Both the position numbers and the translations under genes were made by a program. Under the pieces are notes generated by a model, which did no database searches, had not been told where the DNA came from, and saw only the letters and a list, made by a program, of their open reading frames with translations. Positions 41,919 to 50,920 of a stretch of 64,000 nt of DNA are shown in pieces; position 1 is the stretch's first letter; each line of letters starts with the position of its first letter. Source of the stretch: Balneola sp. EhC07 (lineage in GTDB: Bacteria > Bacteroidota > Rhodothermia > Balneolales > Balneolaceae). The stretch spans positions 62,001 through 126,000 of the forward strand of contig NZ_LXYG01000019.1 in assembly GCF_001650905.1 (NCBI RefSeq), in the 5' to 3' direction.

Positions 41919-43688
41919 TTAAAAGCTCCAAATTAGAGGAATTAAAGTTACAGTTATTATTCCCACTACTAAATTTAATGGTATTCCGATTTTAATGTAA
42001 TCAGTATATCTGTACCCGCCCGGACCGTACACCATTAAATTAGTTTGATACCCTATGGGCGTTGAAAAACTTGCTGAAGCCCCCATAATAATTGCAATTG
42101 CAAATGGGATAAAATCCAGTTGCATTTCGGTTGCTAATGATAATGCAATTGGAAAGATTAATACCGCTGCAGCATTATTGGTAATCATTTCTGTTAACAG
42201 CCAAGTAGATACATATGTAAGAGCTAACGCTAATAACGGATTAGTCCCCGCAAAACTCAACAGTCCTTCTGCAAAAACAAAAGCCGCTCCTGTATTTTGT
42301 AATGCTGCTCCTAGTCCAAGAGAAGATGCTATTGCTAATAAAACTCTCCAATCTATATTTTCCAATGCCGTTGAATATTTCGTGCAATTAAACACAATCA
42401 TTGCAACAGCTGCTAAAAATGAAGCTTGTAACATCGTAAGAACTCCAAAACCAGCTAAACCAACCATTCCAAACAGAACTAATGATGCCCTCCATGCTCC
42501 TTCAAAAGTTAATGGAGTTGAATCTTCAACGGGACTTATCAGGTAAAAATCATTGGAATTTCTGAATCGTTTCATAAATTTAGGGTGAGCTTCTAGCAAT
42601 AAAGTATCGCCCTGTCTTAAGCTTATATTTCCTATTTTTTTAGAAACTCTTTCTCCTCTTCTTGAAACCGCTAAAACCACAGCATCATACCGATCTCTGA
42701 ACCCTCCTTCTTTAATCGTCCGGCCAACAATTGGGTTACCCGGAGAGACCACTGCTTCAACAAGTTGTCTCTCCCGTCTTGGGGAATCTAGTTTAAAAAC
42801 CTGATCAGTAGCTAATTTTAAACCTGCGAATTCCTGAATATCAATAATAGAGTTAACCATTCCTGTAAAGATTAACCGATCATTGGTTTTTAGTTTTTCG
42901 TGAGGAGCAACAGCCGGAATAGATCTTCCATCACGGATAATTTCCGCTAGAAACAAACTGGGAAGGTTACGCAGTCCTGCTTCTTCAATGGTTTTTGAAA
43001 CGATCGTACTATCTTTTTCAACAATCATTTCGATGGTGTATTCTCGGGTATTCTTAAAACTTTCGATACTTGAACTTCGGTTGGGAAGCAATTTATCTCC
43101 AAAAATCAACAAATAGATAAAACCCGCAATTGCACATGGAACCCCGATCAAAGCAGGTTCAAATAATCCTAAAGATCGAGTTGTAGCCTCTTCAATTAGC
43201 AATCCATTCAGAATAAGGTTCGTACTTGTTCCGATTAGTGTACATGTTCCCCCTAAAATTGCAGCATAGCTTAGAGGAATCAATACCTTAGATACCGGAA
43301 TACCCGTTCTCCTACTCCACTTTTCTAAGGCCGGAATAAAAGAAGCTACAATAGGAGTGTTGTTAAAAAACGCACTCATCACCATTACAGGGCTCATAAT
43401 CCTTAGCTGAGAAGCCCTCACTGTAGAAGCATTTCCCATGACTTTCTGAACTACATATTGAATTGCTCCGGTTTCTTTTAATCCCGCAGCAACTACATAC
43501 AGCGCTGCCACCGTGAGCATTCCTTCATTCGAGAAACCATCAAGTGCCAGAGGGGTGGGAACGATTCCGGTGATCACTAACAGTGCTAACCCACCAAAAA
43601 GGATCAGATCAGCTGATATCTTGGTAGAAATTAACATAACCAAACAAAAAATTAATACCGAAACTACCGCCCAAGCTTCAAAAGTCAT
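41919..43688 (-). CDS. SLC13/DASS-family sulfate transporter with two TrkA_C (RCK_C) domains
   Basis: A 589-residue inner-membrane transporter. About six N-terminal and six C-terminal hydrophobic segments frame a cytoplasmic insert (about residues 205-375) with two RCK_C-like domains ('TIVSKTIEEAGLRNLPSLFL', 'IVGRTIKEGGFRDRYDAVVL'). The ion-binding motif appears as 'TCTLIGTSTNLILNGLL' and again as 'SASFSTPIGYQTNLMVYGP'. This layout is typical of bacterial SLC13-like permeases next to cysDN, so sulfate is the likely substrate (inference). It is first gene of the operon, followed at 12 bp by cysQ. Confidence 0.9.
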   Translation of the reverse strand: MTFEAWAVVSVLIFCLVMLISTKISADLILFGGLALLVITGIVPTPLALDGFSNEGMLTVAALYVVAAGLKETGAIQYVVQKVMGNASTVRASQLRIMSPVMVMSAFFNNTPIVASFIPALEKWSRRTGIPVSKVLIPLSYAAILGGTCTLIGTSTNLILNGLLIEEATTRSLGLFEPALIGVPCAIAGFIYLLIFGDKLLPNRSSSIESFKNTREYTIEMIVEKDSTIVSKTIEEAGLRNLPSLFLAEIIRDGRSIPAVAPHEKLKTNDRLIFTGMVNSIIDIQEFAGLKLATDQVFKLDSPRRERQLVEAVVSPGNPIVGRTIKEGGFRDRYDAVVLAVSRRGERVSKKIGNISLRQGDTLLLEAHPKFMKRFRNSNDFYLISPVEDSTPLTFEGAWRASLVLFGMVGLAGFGVLTMLQASFLAAVAMIVFNCTKYSTALENIDWRVLLAIASSLGLGAALQNTGAAFVFAEGLLSFAGTNPLLALALTYVSTWLLTEMITNNAAAVLIFPIALSLATEMQLDFIPFAIAIIMGASASFSTPIGYQTNLMVYGPGGYRYTDYIKIGIPLNLVVGIITVTLIPLIWSF

Positions 43689-43750
43689 ATTTGCAGTGCT
43701 TTAAATTTTGCCAAGAATAACAGTAAACCGATCGGTAATCAATCTCTTAA

Positions 43751-45808
43751 TCAAAACTTCACTCTGGCCTGTATTCCAAAATCACTGTTTTTGTTTCCTT
43801 GAATTTCGTTTAAACCACTGCTGACAAAGTTTTCGTTTTCAAAAACGGATAACGAATACTTAAACCATATCTCTAGAAAATCATTGGGTTCGTAGTTCAG
43901 AACAAAATATACTCTTTGACCTTGACCAGATAGCGCTGTATTTGAGAGTACATAGAGTAAATCATTCTCAAACTGAAATACACGGGAATCAAAACTATCG
44001 GTATCGAAAACAGTTACTCTGGCATCGATCTGAAGTTTACTTGATGCCTGAACTCTGATGTCCTGATACAAAAGCATTCCATATTCTTTGTCTTCATTGG
44101 CTCCCTGACTTTCTACCAATTCTATTCTCGATCTCAGCCTTACACTTCTGCTTAACTGATATTCAATTTGTGTTCGAATACTGGATCTTCGCTGTTCACC
44201 AATAAATTCTTCCACAACTCCACGTTCGTTTATTTCTGTAAATGTATCATCTTTAGTTTCTGACCTGATAAGTACATATCCATTTAGATCTGAATTTAAA
44301 TCCACCTCCATCAATCCAAGTACATCAAACCCTTGGCTCGATTGATCAATTCCTAATCTTGGAGCATCAAACCTGTATTGGTCTACATAAGCTGAAAGTG
44401 AAACTTTGTCATTTAACCCATGCCTGATTCCGATATAAAACCCTTCTTCATTTTGAGGATCGGATGAACTTTCGCCAAACCCATCTCCCATAAAAGATTG
44501 AAAATCCCGACCATAATTTCGATATGCCATAGTAAAATCCGTTGAAAAGCCAATCGGACTTTCTATCCCAATAATTCCTCCTCTTCCACCATTATGGCTT
44601 TGTCCTATCTCCCCAAAAGCCAATACATTCCCAATCAATCCACGGTAATCAAATCCTAAAACAGAGTTTTTACTTCCTTCAAAATCGTACAGACTCGATA
44701 GCCCATTTCCCCTGTCAATGTAGCTGCTGAATTCTGTGCGATATCCCGTAGCACCAAATAAACCTACCGGAGTATCTATTCTGATTCTGCCTCCGTATGT
44801 TTTTTGGTCAATATTATTCCTTCTATCTTTTTCATTTAAAGTTCTGTGAAAGCCCGACGAGGAAGGAAATCTGGTTGTATCTCCCTCAATAACAGATGCA
44901 GTACGCGGACGATCTGAATAAAAAAACGTAGTCTCGATCTTTTCACCATAAGTAGCCGCAATACCTCTAAAAAAATCTGTTTCCTGAGCCGAACCATACG
45001 CCCGGAGCCCACGTTCGTTTTTACTTGTTGTACCAACTACTTCCCTTCCTTTCCCAAAAGCACCTCCTGTCCATAAAACTAACCCTTGACCAAAATTCAG
45101 AGCATAATCCCCAATTACGAGGTCCTTTAATTTCCCGTTTTCTTTCAGAGCAATATGTCCGGAAGTGTAATCAAATCCTGTTGGTCCGTTCAGCGTTTCA
45201 CCGGCGTCTTTTTCTTGTGTAAGATTTATGGATAAATGTCTGCTCGACATTCGAAATCGTTGGTAATATTTACCCTGACTTCCCAAATACCCTCCTGAAG
45301 AATCTGGGATTTCATAGCCTCTTTGATCATCTAGCTCCTGTTGATATCTGGTGATGTACTCAAATGAATTTCCATCCAACCAATAGTTCGGATTTGTATA
45401 CAGATCACGAAATCGCGACGAAACTCCCCCAACTGTTATATAAGGTCTCATTCTGGTGTAGGTTGCTCTTCCAATTCCTGAAACTTTTAAAATGTCATCT
45501 TTCTCTACGAAGGGGTTTTTCTTTCGGTAATCAATTAATGCTCTTGCTAGTTTAAGATTGAAACCGGGAATCTGGAGAAGATCGTTTACAGATGCAGAAT
45601 TTATGTTAACGGGATTTGCTGCCAATTCTTCGAGGAATTGAGCCAGTTGTTCTCCCGCAAGCTCACCTTCTTCAGTCTCCTGTTCTTCTAAGGCTTCTTC
45701 CAGCTGCTTTTCAATTTGAACCTTTGCAGAATCTTTGTCCTGGGAGTAGACCAAACTTGAACAACATCCGATTATGATCAGAAACACTATTTTTTTTAAC
45801 CAACTCAT
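43751..45808 (-). CDS. outer-membrane barrel with N-terminal helix-hairpin-helix (ComEA-like) domain
   Basis: A 685-residue secreted protein. After a signal peptide (about 1-22) comes an acidic low-complexity linker rich in Glu/Gln (about 28-60), then a helix-hairpin-helix pair ('NINSASVNDLLQIPGFNLKL' followed by 'LKVSGIGRATYTRMRPYITV', about 72-132) like that of the DNA-binding ComEA proteins. The rest alternates short beta strands with Gly/Asp turns to the end and finishes in phenylalanine ('GIQARVKF'), as in outer-membrane barrels. Function is unknown; DNA contact at the cell surface or periplasm is a guess from the HhH domain. It is translated one base after the PorV-like gene stop. Confidence 0.8.
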   Translation of the reverse strand: MSWLKKIVFLIIIGCCSSLVYSQDKDSAKVQIEKQLEEALEEQETEEGELAGEQLAQFLEELAANPVNINSASVNDLLQIPGFNLKLARALIDYRKKNPFVEKDDILKVSGIGRATYTRMRPYITVGGVSSRFRDLYTNPNYWLDGNSFEYITRYQQELDDQRGYEIPDSSGGYLGSQGKYYQRFRMSSRHLSINLTQEKDAGETLNGPTGFDYTSGHIALKENGKLKDLVIGDYALNFGQGLVLWTGGAFGKGREVVGTTSKNERGLRAYGSAQETDFFRGIAATYGEKIETTFFYSDRPRTASVIEGDTTRFPSSSGFHRTLNEKDRRNNIDQKTYGGRIRIDTPVGLFGATGYRTEFSSYIDRGNGLSSLYDFEGSKNSVLGFDYRGLIGNVLAFGEIGQSHNGGRGGIIGIESPIGFSTDFTMAYRNYGRDFQSFMGDGFGESSSDPQNEEGFYIGIRHGLNDKVSLSAYVDQYRFDAPRLGIDQSSQGFDVLGLMEVDLNSDLNGYVLIRSETKDDTFTEINERGVVEEFIGEQRRSSIRTQIEYQLSRSVRLRSRIELVESQGANEDKEYGMLLYQDIRVQASSKLQIDARVTVFDTDSFDSRVFQFENDLLYVLSNTALSGQGQRVYFVLNYEPNDFLEIWFKYSLSVFENENFVSSGLNEIQGNKNSDFGIQARVKF

Positions 45809-45809
45809 T

Positions 45810-46634
45810 TCAGAAAAAGAAATTCAACCCTATTCCGGGACTAAATCCGAGCGTTTCGTGTCGCTGAAATACAAGGTTAGCTTCCCAGAGAGTTGCTTCA
45901 TAACCCATTCCAAATGAATATGTATTTGGCTCGGTTGTTACTCCAACCCTTCCTTTTAGATTTTCTACAACTTTCACTTCTATTCCACCCCGATAGGCAA
46001 CCGGGAACCTGACATCTTTTACAATATCAAAAAGGAATAATGCATTTTGATCGAGATCATAACTTAAACCAAGTGATAATTCTCTGGAAAGAGATTCTTC
46101 ATTTGCTGCAAAATCATAGCTTGGTTGGTTTAAATTGGTGGCTTTTGCACCAAGCCAAAGTCCTTGTGTCAACATGGTTGTTATTCCTACATCTATCCCC
46201 AATGCGCCACCGGATCCATATGGAGAAGCTTGCGAAATATGATTGTAGTTTAATACAGCACCAAATTTTAAATTATTCCATGAATTTGCATATCCAAACC
46301 GAATTCTGGTTTCATTAAACAAGTCTCCTCCATACCTGTGAAATCCGAAAGCAGCAATACCATATGAGGTTGGGAAAGATCCGGATGCAGCAATATCTGT
46401 TAATTCAACGAATCCATAATTTCTTAAACTAAAAAAACTAACACTCTTTTTTTCATTGTTGATGGTAGCAGGGTTTGAAAAGATCGCCCAACTATTATTT
46501 TGTAAAGCTGTTGTAGCTTGTCCCAGAGCTAAGCCATCTGCACCCATGGTAAGTTGCGCCAGTCCCATTTTGGGTGTGCTAACAAAAATTAGAACAAAAG
46601 TAATTTTATATAGATATGTTCGTATTCGTATCAT
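45810..46634 (-). CDS. PorV/PorQ-like outer-membrane beta-barrel protein
   Basis: A 274-residue secreted protein with a signal peptide (about 1-27, 'STPKMGLAQ' at its end). The mature start 'LTMGADGLALGQATTALQNN' followed by 'WAIFSNPATI' is the characteristic opening of the PorV/PorQ/UPF0164 family of FadL-like barrels tied to type IX secretion. Beta strands continue to a terminal phenylalanine ('GIGLNFFF'). It is co-transcribed with the HhH barrel and divergent from the DUF4835 gene by only 46 bp. Which cargo or partner it serves is not visible. Confidence 0.82.
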   Translation of the reverse strand: MIRIRTYLYKITFVLIFVSTPKMGLAQLTMGADGLALGQATTALQNNSWAIFSNPATINNEKKSVSFFSLRNYGFVELTDIAASGSFPTSYGIAAFGFHRYGGDLFNETRIRFGYANSWNNLKFGAVLNYNHISQASPYGSGGALGIDVGITTMLTQGLWLGAKATNLNQPSYDFAANEESLSRELSLGLSYDLDQNALFLFDIVKDVRFPVAYRGGIEVKVVENLKGRVGVTTEPNTYSFGMGYEATLWEANLVFQRHETLGFSPGIGLNFFF

Positions 46635-46680
46635 TGGGTGGTAATTGATATAATATGTTATATATAAAGGAAAAAACTAA

Positions 46681-47580
46681 GTGATTAAACCAAGATTTTA
46701 CTTTTTAATATTATTCTGCTTTGTAACAAGCTCTTCTTTTTCGCAAGAATTCGAATGTGAGGTAAACTTAAATTATGATTTGTTGGAAGGAAATTCATAT
46801 TCCTATCTGACTGAACTTGAAAGTCGTATTGAAGAGTATATCAATGATTACAACTGGACAGAAGCTCAATTTGAAGAGCATGAAAGAATTCAGTGTCAAG
46901 TACAATTGATCATTGAAAGTGGTAATTCCAACTTTGATTTCGGATCCAGAGTTATATTCACAGCTCGTCGCCCTATTTATAATACCGTCACAGAAACAAC
47001 TTCCATTATTCTTTCAGACGAATTGTGGCGATTTAATTATCCCGAAGGACGAACTTTAATACATGATGAACTTCAATTCGATAACCTTACCGGGACTCTG
47101 GATTTCTTCATCAATATTATTCTGGGATACGATTTTGATAGTTTCTCAAAACTGGGCGGAACTGAATATTTCAGAAAAGCTCAACAAGTAGTTGATCTTG
47201 CGCAAACCACAGCCTCACCCGGTTGGACAAGAGCCGCAAATAATCGAAGAAATAAATTTACGCTCGTTACTGATCTGTTGAACGCCTCATACGAACCGCT
47301 ACGTACTGCTTATTATTCTTATCACCGACTTGGTTTGGACCAATTTTCAGATGACCCTAAGCTGGCAAGACAAGAAATCCTGGATGCACTCACACTAATT
47401 AGAGACTCTAAACGCCGTGCAACAAGCAACTATCTGTTCGACCTTTTCTTTGACACCAAAGCCAGAGAAATATCCGGCATTTTCGGAGAAGCTGAAGCAG
47501 CGGTAAGACGTCAGGCGTACAGTATTCTTTTGGAAACAGATCAGGGGCATTTAACCGAGTATTCTAACCTACAGAATTAA
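46681..47580 (+). CDS. DUF4835 family protein (PorD-like)
   Basis: A 299-residue protein with a signal peptide (about 1-21, 'SSFSQ'), beginning at a GTG at 46681. The mature start 'EFECEVNLNYDLL', the segment 'IFTARRPIYNTVTETTSIIL', 'LTGTLDFFINIILGYDFDSF' and 'RKAQQVVDLAQTT' are typical of DUF4835, annotated in Bacteroidota as PorD, a type IX secretion-related periplasmic protein. A stop at 47580 gives the usual length. Its position beside a PorV/PorQ-like barrel strengthens the association; a direct secretion role is not shown. Confidence 0.85.
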   Translation: MIKPRFYFLILFCFVTSSSFSQEFECEVNLNYDLLEGNSYSYLTELESRIEEYINDYNWTEAQFEEHERIQCQVQLIIESGNSNFDFGSRVIFTARRPIYNTVTETTSIILSDELWRFNYPEGRTLIHDELQFDNLTGTLDFFINIILGYDFDSFSKLGGTEYFRKAQQVVDLAQTTASPGWTRAANNRRNKFTLVTDLLNASYEPLRTAYYSYHRLGLDQFSDDPKLARQEILDALTLIRDSKRRATSNYLFDLFFDTKAREISGIFGEAEAAVRRQAYSILLETDQGHLTEYSNLQN

Positions 47581-47660
47581 AATACTTTTCTTTTGGTTTT
47601 GTATATTGTCGACCCAAAAAAGCGGTTACATTAATAACTACGAATTGCAAAACCATAAGA

Positions 47661-48431
47661 ATGAAATTTTATATATGTATTAAGATGGTGCCCGATGTTT
47701 ACGCACCACTTCAGATCAAAGAAGGCGAGCTAATCATGGATGCAGACCGAATGGTTTTAAATGCCTACGATGCATCTGCGGTTGAGGAAGCTTTAGTTTT
47801 AAAAGAAAAGCACGGCGGAGAAGTTGAAGTTGTTTGTATCGGCCCTGCAAAAGCTTCAGAAACTATTCGAAAAGCTCTGGCAATGGGAGCTGATAAAGCG
47901 ACTCACATTCTTGCTACCGGCGATGAAGAATACGATTCCGCCAGTTATGCTAAAATACTTTCTGCTTTCTTCAAAGATAAAGAATACGATGTGATTGGAT
48001 TAGGTAAACAATCTCAGGATACAGATTCAGGATTAACCGGAAGTATGGTTGCTGAACATTTAAGTCTTCCATACACTACGAATGCAGTTGGCCTTGAGGT
48101 TGAGAACGGAAACTTAGTCGTTAAACGTCAGGGAGATAGCGGTCAGGAAATGATCGAGCTTCCAACTCCATGTGCAGTTACTTGTTCAAATGATATGAAC
48201 GATCCAAGAATTCCAAATCTGAAAGGAATTATGGCTTCCAAGAGAAAGCCTATCGATCAGGTTGAGATTTCATCTTTGGGAATTGATGAAACTGAATTAC
48301 AAGCTGATACTAAAGTAACTTCATACGAAGAAAAACCTGCCCGTCAGGCCGGAAAGAAATATGAAGGCGAAGCTGAAGAAGTAGCCCGCGAAGTTGCTCA
48401 GTTATTGGATACTGAAGCAAACGTACTATAA
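47661..48431 (+). CDS. etfB: electron transfer flavoprotein, beta subunit
   Basis: A 256-residue ETF beta/FixA subunit. 'ADRMVLNAYDASAVEEALVL', 'VEVVCIGPAKASETIRKALA', 'MGADKATHI' and 'VIGLGKQSQDTDSGLTGSMV' are family landmarks around the AMP site. With EtfA it takes electrons from acyl-CoA dehydrogenases and passes them to the ETF:quinone oxidoreductase (FixC/FixX, downstream). It has an ATG at 47661, followed by etfA after an 88-bp spacer that carries a strong hairpin. Whether it belongs to a bifurcating (FixAB) or simple ETF group cannot be decided by eye. Confidence 0.95.
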   Translation: MKFYICIKMVPDVYAPLQIKEGELIMDADRMVLNAYDASAVEEALVLKEKHGGEVEVVCIGPAKASETIRKALAMGADKATHILATGDEEYDSASYAKILSAFFKDKEYDVIGLGKQSQDTDSGLTGSMVAEHLSLPYTTNAVGLEVENGNLVVKRQGDSGQEMIELPTPCAVTCSNDMNDPRIPNLKGIMASKRKPIDQVEISSLGIDETELQADTKVTSYEEKPARQAGKKYEGEAEEVAREVAQLLDTEANVL

Positions 48432-48453
48432 TTAAATTATTAATGATGGATTC

Positions 48454-48483
48454 TGAATTTTGAATAGATTAATTCAAAATTCA
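48454..48483. repeat. spacer hairpin etfB-etfA
   Basis: A perfect 12-bp stem, TGAATTTTGAAT at 48454-48465 and ATTCAAAATTCA at 48472-48483, with a 6-nt loop. A further copy of the 3' arm motif (TCAAAATTCAAAA) follows. It lies between coupled genes of one operon, so full termination here is unlikely. Confidence 0.8.
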
Positions 48484-48519
48484 TCTCTCAAAATTCAAAA
48501 TTTGACTGAAAGGAATTAA

Positions 48520-49494
48520 ATGAGCACGATTTTAACATACATCGCAATTTCAGACGGAAAATTAAAGCGATCATCTTTGGAAGTATTATCACATTGTAAA
48601 TCATTGGCTGATGCATCAGGCGCTTCATGTGAAGCTGTTGTTATTGATGCAAACGCTTCTTCTTTTGTGGATGGCATTCAAAAGTACGGAGCTTCTAAAG
48701 TTCATGTTGTGGAAGACCCGATCTTCAAAAACCACATGAATACACCTTTGCTGAAAGCTTTGTCTAAAGTGATGGCTTCTGTAAATCCATCTGTTTTTGC
48801 TTTTGCTTCCACAGAGGGCACCAAAGATGTTTTGGGAGCTTTAGCTGCTAATCAAAACGCTGCAGTTATTGCTGACGTTGCTTCCTTCGAATTGATCGAT
48901 GGCGGAGTAAAAGCAAAACGACCTGTAATGGCAGCCAAGATCATGAACAACACCGAAGCTAAATCTGAGAAGGTTTTGGTATCCGTTCGTTCAGGTTCTT
49001 ACGATCTGAATGAATCGCTTGAATCTGCAGAAGTTGTAAATGTAGATTTCAGCATGGATGATTCTGAAATGAAATCAACTCTTCGCGAAATCATTTCTGC
49101 TTCAGGTGACACCATTGACTTGAACGAAGCTGAGGCTATTGTAGCTGCAGGTCGAGGGGTTAAAGATGAAGAAGGGAAAGCGTTGATCTCAGAACTTGCT
49201 TCTGTACTTAAAGCAGGGATTGGTGCTTCAAGAGCGCTTACAGAATCCGGAGTATATGATCCAAGTTTGCAAATTGGTCAAACAGGAAAAGTAGTTTCTC
49301 CTCAACTTTATATTGCCGTTGGTATATCAGGAGCAATTCAACACGTTGCTGGAATGGCAAACAGTAAGGTAATTGTAGCGATCAATAAAGATCCGGACGC
49401 ACCGATTTTTGAAGTTGCGGATTACGGAATTGTTGGAGACTTGTACAAAGTACTCCCACCATTCATCGAAGAAATAAAGAAAATTAAAGGTTAA
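48520..49494 (+). CDS. etfA: electron transfer flavoprotein, alpha subunit
   Basis: A 324-residue ETF alpha/FixB subunit that binds FAD. The C-terminal FAD domain is clear: 'EAIVAAGRGVKDEEG', 'GASRALTESGVYDPSLQIG', 'GQTGKVVSPQLYIAVGISGA' and 'HVAGMANSKVIVAINKDPDA'. The arginine of the 'GASRALTESG' motif is retained. It lies downstream of etfB and upstream of fixC, each spacer carrying a different hairpin. Confidence 0.96.
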   Translation: MSTILTYIAISDGKLKRSSLEVLSHCKSLADASGASCEAVVIDANASSFVDGIQKYGASKVHVVEDPIFKNHMNTPLLKALSKVMASVNPSVFAFASTEGTKDVLGALAANQNAAVIADVASFELIDGGVKAKRPVMAAKIMNNTEAKSEKVLVSVRSGSYDLNESLESAEVVNVDFSMDDSEMKSTLREIISASGDTIDLNEAEAIVAAGRGVKDEEGKALISELASVLKAGIGASRALTESGVYDPSLQIGQTGKVVSPQLYIAVGISGAIQHVAGMANSKVIVAINKDPDAPIFEVADYGIVGDLYKVLPPFIEEIKKIKG

Positions 49495-49507
49495 TAGTAG
49501 TGAGATT

Positions 49508-49553
49508 TGAGTATTGAGCTATTAGTTTCTCAATACTCACAGCTCAATACTCA
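49508..49553. repeat. spacer hairpin etfA-fixC with duplicated 3' arm
   Basis: TGAGTATTGAG (49508-49518) pairs with CTCAATACTCA at 49529-49539 (10-nt loop). A second copy of that arm at 49543-49553 can instead form a 13-bp stem, TGAGTATTGAGCT with AGCTCAATACTCA (49541-49553). Two alternative hairpins thus compete for one 5' arm. Confidence 0.8.
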
Positions 49554-49565
49554 GTACTATAGAAA

Positions 49566-50891
49566 ATGGAAGACAAATTTGACTGTATCGTAATCGGAGG
49601 TGGAGTTGCCGGCCTTGCCGCTGCAATGACATTAGCCCGAAATAACATGAAGTTCCTTCTCATCGAAAAAGGAGAATTTCCGGGATCAAAAAATGTATCC
49701 GGTGGAGTTCTTTGGGGAAGTGACCTGAATAAACTCGTTCCAAATTATTGGGAAGAGGAAGACGGAGGTTGGGATAGATTTATAAATCATCGCCGTCTTA
49801 CGTTCATGGATGAACAGTCATCATTTTCTTTGGATTTTAAATCTTCACACTTCAACGAAAAGCCTTATACAGGAGTTGTTGTTCTCCGTTCAAAGTTTGA
49901 TAACTGGTTAGCCGGAAAAGTTCAGGAAGCTATTGACGCCAGTGATTTTGCCATGGATTCATTTATCGCCACAGATATTAAAGTAGATGAAGTGATCATG
50001 GAGAATGATAAAGCAGTAGGTATCAGAACCGGTGAAGATGAGTTTTTTGCTGATTCTGTAATTATCGCCGAAGGTGTAAATAACCTACTTACACGACAGG
50101 TTGGTTTACAAGATAAATACGTTCCTGCTGATCATATGCTCACCGGAATTAAAGAGATCATCCGTTTTGATCAGAAAGTATTGGAAGATCGTTTCCAGCT
50201 TAATGGATTGAGTGGAATGAGTAACGAATTTGTAGGATGGGCTACAAACGGTATCGAAGGCGGTGGGTTTTTATACACAAACCGCGATACCATTTCTCTC
50301 GGTCTTGTTTTAGGATTAAAAGACCTTCGGGAGAAGAAGCAAAAGCCATACGATGTTCTAAATCATTTCAAACAACACCCTACCATTGCTGATGCTATCA
50401 AAGGCGGTGAAGTTGTGGAATATTCTGCTCATGTTGTTTCATCCGGTGATTCCAGAGTGATGCCTAAAGAATTGTATAAAGATGGGATCTTACTAGTTGG
50501 CGAAGCTGCGAATTTATTGATGAATGCCGGAAAAGCGATTCAGGGAATGGATTACGCAATGCGATCAGGAATTCTGGCTGCAGAAACAATTGTAGAAGCA
50601 AAAGCTAAAAACGATTACACCTCCGCTACCTTAAAAGAGTACCGCAAAAAGATGGATGACAGCTATGTTATGAAAGATATCAAAGGTTTCCAGGATGCTG
50701 TTCATTTATTACATACTGATGTGATGCAGAATAAAGTGCCAAACTTGGTATGTGATTTTGGAAGACAATTCTTCAGCATCAAAAATGAACCAACTCCGAA
50801 ATCTGAAAAAATGTTACTCGGAGCCATCAAAAGACATTCTTCCCTCTGGGAACTAGCGAAATTAGGATTTAAAGCGAGGAAATCACTTTAA
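49566..50891 (+). CDS. fixC: FixC-type ETF:quinone oxidoreductase flavoprotein
   Basis: A 441-residue FAD-dependent oxidoreductase. 'DCIVIGGGVAGLAAAMTLAR' is the dinucleotide-binding start, 'NVSGGVLWGSDLNKLVP' and 'LVGEAANLLMNAGKAIQGMD' are FixC/ETF-QO motifs. It should pass electrons from ETF to the quinone pool together with the ferredoxin-like FixX (51327). In many organisms the two are one polypeptide; here they are separate and parted by a four-helix-bundle gene. Start at an ATG at 49566, 71 bp after etfA. Confidence 0.93.
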   Translation: MEDKFDCIVIGGGVAGLAAAMTLARNNMKFLLIEKGEFPGSKNVSGGVLWGSDLNKLVPNYWEEEDGGWDRFINHRRLTFMDEQSSFSLDFKSSHFNEKPYTGVVVLRSKFDNWLAGKVQEAIDASDFAMDSFIATDIKVDEVIMENDKAVGIRTGEDEFFADSVIIAEGVNNLLTRQVGLQDKYVPADHMLTGIKEIIRFDQKVLEDRFQLNGLSGMSNEFVGWATNGIEGGGFLYTNRDTISLGLVLGLKDLREKKQKPYDVLNHFKQHPTIADAIKGGEVVEYSAHVVSSGDSRVMPKELYKDGILLVGEAANLLMNAGKAIQGMDYAMRSGILAAETIVEAKAKNDYTSATLKEYRKKMDDSYVMKDIKGFQDAVHLLHTDVMQNKVPNLVCDFGRQFFSIKNEPTPKSEKMLLGAIKRHSSLWELAKLGFKARKSL

Positions 50892-50920
50892 GTGAAAAGA
50901 TAAAAGTTAGAGGTGAAAAG
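50892..50920. repeat. left arm of inverted repeat flanking the four-helix gene
   Basis: A 29-nt purine-rich arm running from right after the fixC stop to right before the four-helix-bundle ATG. Its reverse complement resembles 51271-51300, matching 'CTTTTCA' then 'ACTTTT' in register. Read with the right arm it would place the whole gene in the loop of a giant hairpin. Confidence 0.65.

Noticed and set aside
42055-42546. 163-residue frame antisense to the SLC13 transporter
   Set aside because: Alanine/isoleucine-rich composition is the mirror of membrane helices on the other strand.
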